A stretch of 64,000 nt of DNA, taken from Hyphomicrobiales bacterium (GTDB taxonomy: Bacteria > Pseudomonadota > Alphaproteobacteria > Rhizobiales > Rhizobiaceae). The notes beneath the pieces are model-generated. The model was not told the origin of the DNA and made no database searches. It saw only the letters and a list, made by a program, of their open reading frames with translations. Location: contig UBXM01000037.1 in assembly GCA_900469445.1 (NCBI GenBank), positions 121,350 through 185,349 of the forward strand, in the 5' to 3' direction. The position numbers were made by a program, and so were the translations under genes. Each line of letters opens with the position of its first letter. Within the stretch, counting starts at the first letter, position 1. Shown here in pieces: positions 60,191 to 64,000 of this stretch.

Positions 60191-60691
60191 ATGCCGCGAA
60201 CGATCCACCTCACTCTCGATATCAACGGAAAGGCGCATCCGCTCGATGTGGAGCCGCGGGTCACGCTTCTCGATGCGTTGAGGGAACATCTTGACCTGAC
60301 CGGTACCAAGAAGGGCTGCGATCAGGGACAATGCGGCGCCTGTACCTGTCATGTTGATGGCGAGCGGGTTCTTTCCTGTCTCACCCTGGCGGCCCAGGTC
60401 GAAGGCCGTCAGGTAACAACGATCGAAGGAATTGCCGGCGACGACGGCACGTTGCATGCAGTGCAGAAGGCCTTTCTCGAACACGATGCCTTCCAGTGCG
60501 GTTATTGCACACCCGGCCAGATCATGTCGGCCGTCGCCTGCATTCGCGAGGGACATGCCGGTTCCGATGCCGAAATCCGTGAATACATGTCCGGAAATCT
60601 CTGTCGATGCGGGGCCTATAACAGCATCGTCGCGGCCGTGCGCGATGCCGCCACGACCATTGCCGCAGGGCAGAAGGCGGAGGCTGCGTGA
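60191..60691 (+). CDS. Aldehyde oxidoreductase 2Fe-2S subunit (PaoA-like)
   Basis: A 166-residue subunit with two [2Fe-2S] clusters. The plant-type ferredoxin motif GCDQGQCGACTCHVDGERVLSC is at about 44-65 and the second cluster motif CGYCTPGQIMS (about 103-113) with LCRCGAYN follows. It passes electrons from the molybdenum site to FAD. E. coli PaoA carries a twin-arginine signal peptide; this one has none, so the enzyme should be cytoplasmic. AGGAGG precedes the ATG. It overlaps the next gene by four bases. Confidence 0.93.
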   Translation: MPRTIHLTLDINGKAHPLDVEPRVTLLDALREHLDLTGTKKGCDQGQCGACTCHVDGERVLSCLTLAAQVEGRQVTTIEGIAGDDGTLHAVQKAFLEHDAFQCGYCTPGQIMSAVACIREGHAGSDAEIREYMSGNLCRCGAYNSIVAAVRDAATTIAAGQKAEAA

Positions 60692-61674
60692 TGCGAGATT
60701 TTTCCTATACGCGCGCCACGACCATCGAGGATGCCCGGCAGGCCGCGCTTCAAGCCGGTTCTGCAATCCTTGCCGGGGGTACGACGCTGCTCGATCTTGC
60801 CAAATGCGGTGTGAACGAGCCGGATGAGCTGATCGACATCAGCCATATTCGTGGTCTCGACGGCATTTCGGTCGGCGAGAGCGAGGCTTCAATCGGCGCG
60901 CTTGCGAAGATGAGCGCCGTTGCCGATCATCCCTTGATCCTCAAGGTCTATCCGGCCGTCGCCCAATCCCTGTCGCTTGCCGCCTCGCAGCAGCTGCGCA
61001 ACATGGCGACGATCGGCGGCAATCTGTTGCAGCGGACACGCTGTCCCTATTTCCGCGATCCGGCGACGTTTTCGGCCTGCAACAAGCGCGAACCCGGCTC
61101 CGGCTGTTCCGCCCTCGGCGGTGTGACACGCAATCACGCGGTTCTCGGTACGAGCGAAAGCTGCATCGCCACCTATCCCGGTGATCTCGCCGTTGCGCTC
61201 GTTGCCTTCGATGCAGTGGTCGATCTCGGCTCGCGCAGCGTGCCGGTCGAGGAATTCTTCCTCGAACCCGGCGATAGGCCCGAGCGGGAAACCGTGATTG
61301 CACCCGGCGAGGTGATCATCGGGATCAGCATCCCGGCCTCGGCGGCTGCCAGAAACTCGACCTATCTCAAGGTCCGCGACCGGCAGTCCTATGAGTTTGC
61401 CGCGGCAAGCGTTGCCGTCGGGCTGGAACTGGAAGCGGATGGCCGTATCGTGAAGGATGTGCGCATCGCGCTTGGCGGCGTTGCGACCAAGCCTTGGCGT
61501 GCCCGAGCAGTCGAGCAGGCACTGGTCGGCAAGGCGCTGACCGAGGAAGTGATCCTTTCTGCCGCGCGGCTTTCCATGGAAGGCGCCGTTGCGCATGGCG
61601 GCAATCACTACAAGATCGAACTGGCGCCGCGCGTCGTCGCCCGCGCCCTCAGGACCTTGGGAGGTCTGGCATGA
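60688..61674 (+). CDS. Aldehyde oxidoreductase FAD-binding subunit (PaoB-like)
   Basis: A 328-residue FAD subunit of the xanthine oxidase family. It has the FAD motif ILAGGTTLLDLAKCGV (about 29-44) and ATIGGNLLQRTRCPYFRD near 112. The segment CPYFRDPATFSACNKREPGSGC carries four cysteines, matching the extra [4Fe-4S] cluster loop known in PaoB. It takes electrons from the iron-sulfur subunit. Start and stop overlap both neighbours by four bases (ATGA). Confidence 0.93.
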   Translation: MMRDFSYTRATTIEDARQAALQAGSAILAGGTTLLDLAKCGVNEPDELIDISHIRGLDGISVGESEASIGALAKMSAVADHPLILKVYPAVAQSLSLAASQQLRNMATIGGNLLQRTRCPYFRDPATFSACNKREPGSGCSALGGVTRNHAVLGTSESCIATYPGDLAVALVAFDAVVDLGSRSVPVEEFFLEPGDRPERETVIAPGEVIIGISIPASAAARNSTYLKVRDRQSYEFAAASVAVGLELEADGRIVKDVRIALGGVATKPWRARAVEQALVGKALTEEVILSAARLSMEGAVAHGGNHYKIELAPRVVARALRTLGGLA

Positions 61675-63962
61675 CCATTATCGAACCCAGAAAACACGGA
61701 AGTGCGGCCGATGGCAGGGTTGGTGGGCGTCTTTCCCGCTTCGAAGGCGAGCTGAAGATCACCGGCAATGCGACCTATGCGCTGGAATATCCGGTCGAGA
61801 ATGTCGCCCATGCGGTGCTGGTCCAGAGCACGATCGCGGCTGGTCGCGTCGTGTCGGTGGATGCGTCGAAGGCGCTTGCCGCACCCGGCGTTCTGCTGGT
61901 TCTGACGCCGGAAGACGATCTCGGCCTGATGACGGCTGCGGACTGGTTCGGAAACCGGCCGGAAAACCAGCCGTTTCATCCGCTGCCGAAAGTGGTGCGC
62001 TATAACGGCGAGAGCATTGTCGCGGTGATCGCCGAAAGCCGCGAGCAGGCGGGCGAGGCGGCGAAACTCATCCGCATCACCTACGAGGAAGCGCCGGCCG
62101 TTGCCGACATGGACGATCCGAAGGCGAGCGAGGGCAAGCTTCTCGATGCCATGACCGTCGAATGGGGCGATGCGGAAAAGGCGCTTGCGGCCTCTCCCGT
62201 TCGCATCGAAGCCGAATATCGCACGCCGCGCGAATATCACGTGGCGATGGAACCGCATGGCCTGACGGCAGGCTGGGATGGCGAGCAACTGACCGTCTGG
62301 GAGCCGAGCCAGTGGACCCATGGCATGGCCCGCAACTATGCCGAATGGTTCGGCATTCCGCTCGATAACGTGCGGATCGTCTCGCCCTTCATCGGCGGCG
62401 GTTTCGGCTCCAAGGGCGTGGCGCTGCCCTATGGCGCGGTTGCCGTTGCGGCAGCGAAAAAGCTCGGCCGTCCGGTCCGGCTCGCGGTTACCCGGCCGCA
62501 AAATTTCACCAGTTACGGCGGTCGGGCAGCGACCCGTCAGACGATCTCGCTCGGCGCGAGTAAGGATGGCGTCTTGCTGGCGATCGTGCATCGCGGCGCC
62601 AGCGAAACTTCTGTCTATATGGACTATCCCGAGCAGACCGGGGCCGCGACGCCGATCCTTTACAAGGTGGAGAACTTCTCCTCGCAAAGCCGCGTCGTGC
62701 CGGTTAACGCGGTGACGCCCGGCGCATTGCGCGGACCGGGCAAGAACCCGAGCGCCTACGGGATCGAAAGCGCGATCGAGGAACTAGCCTACAAGCTGGC
62801 CATGGATCCGCTGGAATTGCGGCTGAAGAACTATGCCGATCACGACTATCAATCTGGCAAACCGTGGTCGACACGTCGCCTGCGCGAGGCGCTGACCGAG
62901 GGCGCGGAAGCCTTCGGCTGGGCAAGGCGCAGCCATGAGCCGCGTTCGATGCGGGACGGCAAGTCGCTGATCGGCTGGGGCATCGGTTGCGGAACGTTCC
63001 CGGTCATCCGGGCGCCGAGTTCGGCGATGATCCGGGTGTTGAAGAACGGCCGCGTCGAGGTGGTTTCGGGGGCGATCGACATGGGGCAGGGCACCTATAC
63101 GATCCTTGCCCAGACGGCGGCCGAAGCGCTTGGTGTGTCGATCGAGCAGGTGGATGTCGTACTTGGCGACAGCCGTCTTCCGGGTTCTGCGATTGCCGGC
63201 GGGTCGATGCTGGCGGGGTCGATCACCGGTGCCGTGCACAAGACGGCGAATGCGGCGCGCGAAGAGATCATCGGGCTGGCGCTCAACGATCCCAACTCGC
63301 CCTTCCGCGATACCGGCGCCAATACGCTTGTCGTCAGCGAGGGCAGGATTTCGGTGGCGAGCGGCGATGGCCCGTCGATGACGCTGCCGGAGCTTTTGTC
63401 GGTGCTTGGCCGCGACGAGCTGGAAGTGACGCGCAACACGCTGCCGGATGATGCGCAAAGCGCCTCAGACCGGATGAATGCCTGGACCAGTATGGGCCGC
63501 GTTCAGGGACCGACGATGGGCGACACGTCGATGCATTCCTGGTGCGCCCATTTCGTCGAGGTCAGGGTCGATGAGGATTTCGGCACGGTGCGTGTCTCGC
63601 GCATGGTGTCCGCCTTCGACTGCGGACGGCTCTACAATCCGAAGATGGTCGAAAGCCAGTGGCGCGGCGGCATCATCATGGGCATCGGTCAGGCATTGCT
63701 GGAAGAAGGCCTTGTCGATCCGCGCAATGCCCGCACGATCAACAACAATGTCGGGGATTATCTGGTGCCGACCAATTCCGATATTCCCGATATCCAGGTG
63801 ATTTCGGTCGGCGTGCCGGATTACGAGGCGTCAGCACTCGGCGGCAAGGGCGTCGGCGAAGTCGGCATCGTCGGCGTCGCACCGGCGATCGCCAATGCGG
63901 TGTTCCACGCCACCGGCAAAAGGGTGCGGGATCTGCCAATCACGCTGGAGAAGCTGATGTAA
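61671..63962 (+). CDS. Molybdenum-containing aldehyde oxidoreductase large subunit (PaoC-like)
   Basis: A 763-residue xanthine-oxidase-family catalytic subunit with molybdopterin cytosine dinucleotide. Residues about 25-135 form the Ald_Xan_dh_C domain (KITGNATYALEY); the rest holds the cofactor domain with FIGGGFGSKG (about 240), GALRGPGKNPS, the GAIDMGQGTYTILAQ stretch and the active-site glutamate in GGKGVGEVGIVG near the end. It oxidises aldehydes, probably aromatic, to acids. The paoD/xdhC-like maturation gene may lie beyond the window edge. Start by ATGA overlap at 61671. Confidence 0.92.
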   Translation: MTIIEPRKHGSAADGRVGGRLSRFEGELKITGNATYALEYPVENVAHAVLVQSTIAAGRVVSVDASKALAAPGVLLVLTPEDDLGLMTAADWFGNRPENQPFHPLPKVVRYNGESIVAVIAESREQAGEAAKLIRITYEEAPAVADMDDPKASEGKLLDAMTVEWGDAEKALAASPVRIEAEYRTPREYHVAMEPHGLTAGWDGEQLTVWEPSQWTHGMARNYAEWFGIPLDNVRIVSPFIGGGFGSKGVALPYGAVAVAAAKKLGRPVRLAVTRPQNFTSYGGRAATRQTISLGASKDGVLLAIVHRGASETSVYMDYPEQTGAATPILYKVENFSSQSRVVPVNAVTPGALRGPGKNPSAYGIESAIEELAYKLAMDPLELRLKNYADHDYQSGKPWSTRRLREALTEGAEAFGWARRSHEPRSMRDGKSLIGWGIGCGTFPVIRAPSSAMIRVLKNGRVEVVSGAIDMGQGTYTILAQTAAEALGVSIEQVDVVLGDSRLPGSAIAGGSMLAGSITGAVHKTANAAREEIIGLALNDPNSPFRDTGANTLVVSEGRISVASGDGPSMTLPELLSVLGRDELEVTRNTLPDDAQSASDRMNAWTSMGRVQGPTMGDTSMHSWCAHFVEVRVDEDFGTVRVSRMVSAFDCGRLYNPKMVESQWRGGIIMGIGQALLEEGLVDPRNARTINNNVGDYLVPTNSDIPDIQVISVGVPDYEASALGGKGVGEVGIVGVAPAIANAVFHATGKRVRDLPITLEKLM

Positions 63963-64000
63963 GGCGGGCGGGAAAAGGGCCTGCCCCTCATCCGCCTGCC

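Noticed and set aside
60087..60294. Small plus-strand frames before the 2Fe-2S subunit
   Set aside because: Overlap the start of a clear gene and its promoter; no coding signs.

Overview
The window looks like about 64 kb of a secondary replicon (chromid or megaplasmid) from a Rhizobiaceae bacterium of the Sinorhizobium/Rhizobium/Agrobacterium group. The reasons are high GC with rhizobial codon use, a nearly complete succinoglycan-type exo cluster, a minCDE operon behind a consensus CtrA box, a TRAP-fed sugar-acid block, FixJ-like regulators and frequent FAD/GcvT-type oxidoreductases. In Sinorhizobium meliloti both exo and min lie on pSymB, and in Agrobacterium on the linear chromosome, so finding them about 2 kb apart fits such a replicon. 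I saw no rRNA, tRNA, CRISPR array, insertion sequence or replication origin.

Layout. 0-7.7 kb: the end of a Kup potassium transporter, a DapA-fold protein that has lost its catalytic residues, a GAF-Fis regulator next to an AldB-type aldehyde dehydrogenase, a small membrane protein, a DUF779 protein abutting a 3' remnant of a PQQ glucose dehydrogenase, and a flavoprotein. 7.8-13.6 kb: a GcvT-fused FAD oxidoreductase, a potassium channel with a zinc-ribbon tail, and ethanolamine ammonia-lyase EutBC. 13.6-20.9 kb: a signalling and stress block with a PAS histidine kinase, Dps, a cNMP-binding/thioredoxin-reductase-like fusion without a CxxC, a UBP zinc finger, three response regulators and an AraC regulator. 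20.9-34.8 kb: a taurine:pyruvate-aminotransferase-like enzyme, then a sugar-acid catabolic block (enolase-superfamily dehydratase, DMT exporter, TRAP transporter, FAH-fold enzyme, GntR/FadR regulator, FAD-linked 2-hydroxyacid dehydrogenase, DenD-like and LtnD-like dehydrogenases, MHS permease). Two related palindromes at its two promoters are probable sites for its GntR regulator.

35.0-36.9 kb: minCDE with a CtrA box. 37.1-59.4 kb: the exopolysaccharide region, in the order GMC-type oxidoreductase, exoQ-exoF-exoY (minus), exoX, exoU, exoW (minus), an extra family-2 glycosyltransferase, exoT, exoV, exoH-K-L-A-M-O-N-P. Compared with S. meliloti, exoI, exoZ and exoB are absent, exoW is inverted, exoV is displaced and a glycosyltransferase is added. 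ExoN makes UDP-glucose; ExoY starts the repeat unit on the lipid carrier; ExoA/L/M/O/U/W extend it; ExoH and ExoV decorate it; ExoT, ExoQ, ExoP and ExoF flip, polymerise and export it; ExoK trims it. A recurring TGCTGC-N3-GCA motif before several of these genes resembles PhaR/AniA sites and may link EPS to carbon storage. 59.4-64 kb: a TetR gene divergent from a PaoABC-type molybdenum aldehyde oxidoreductase, with a perfect 14-bp palindrome between them.
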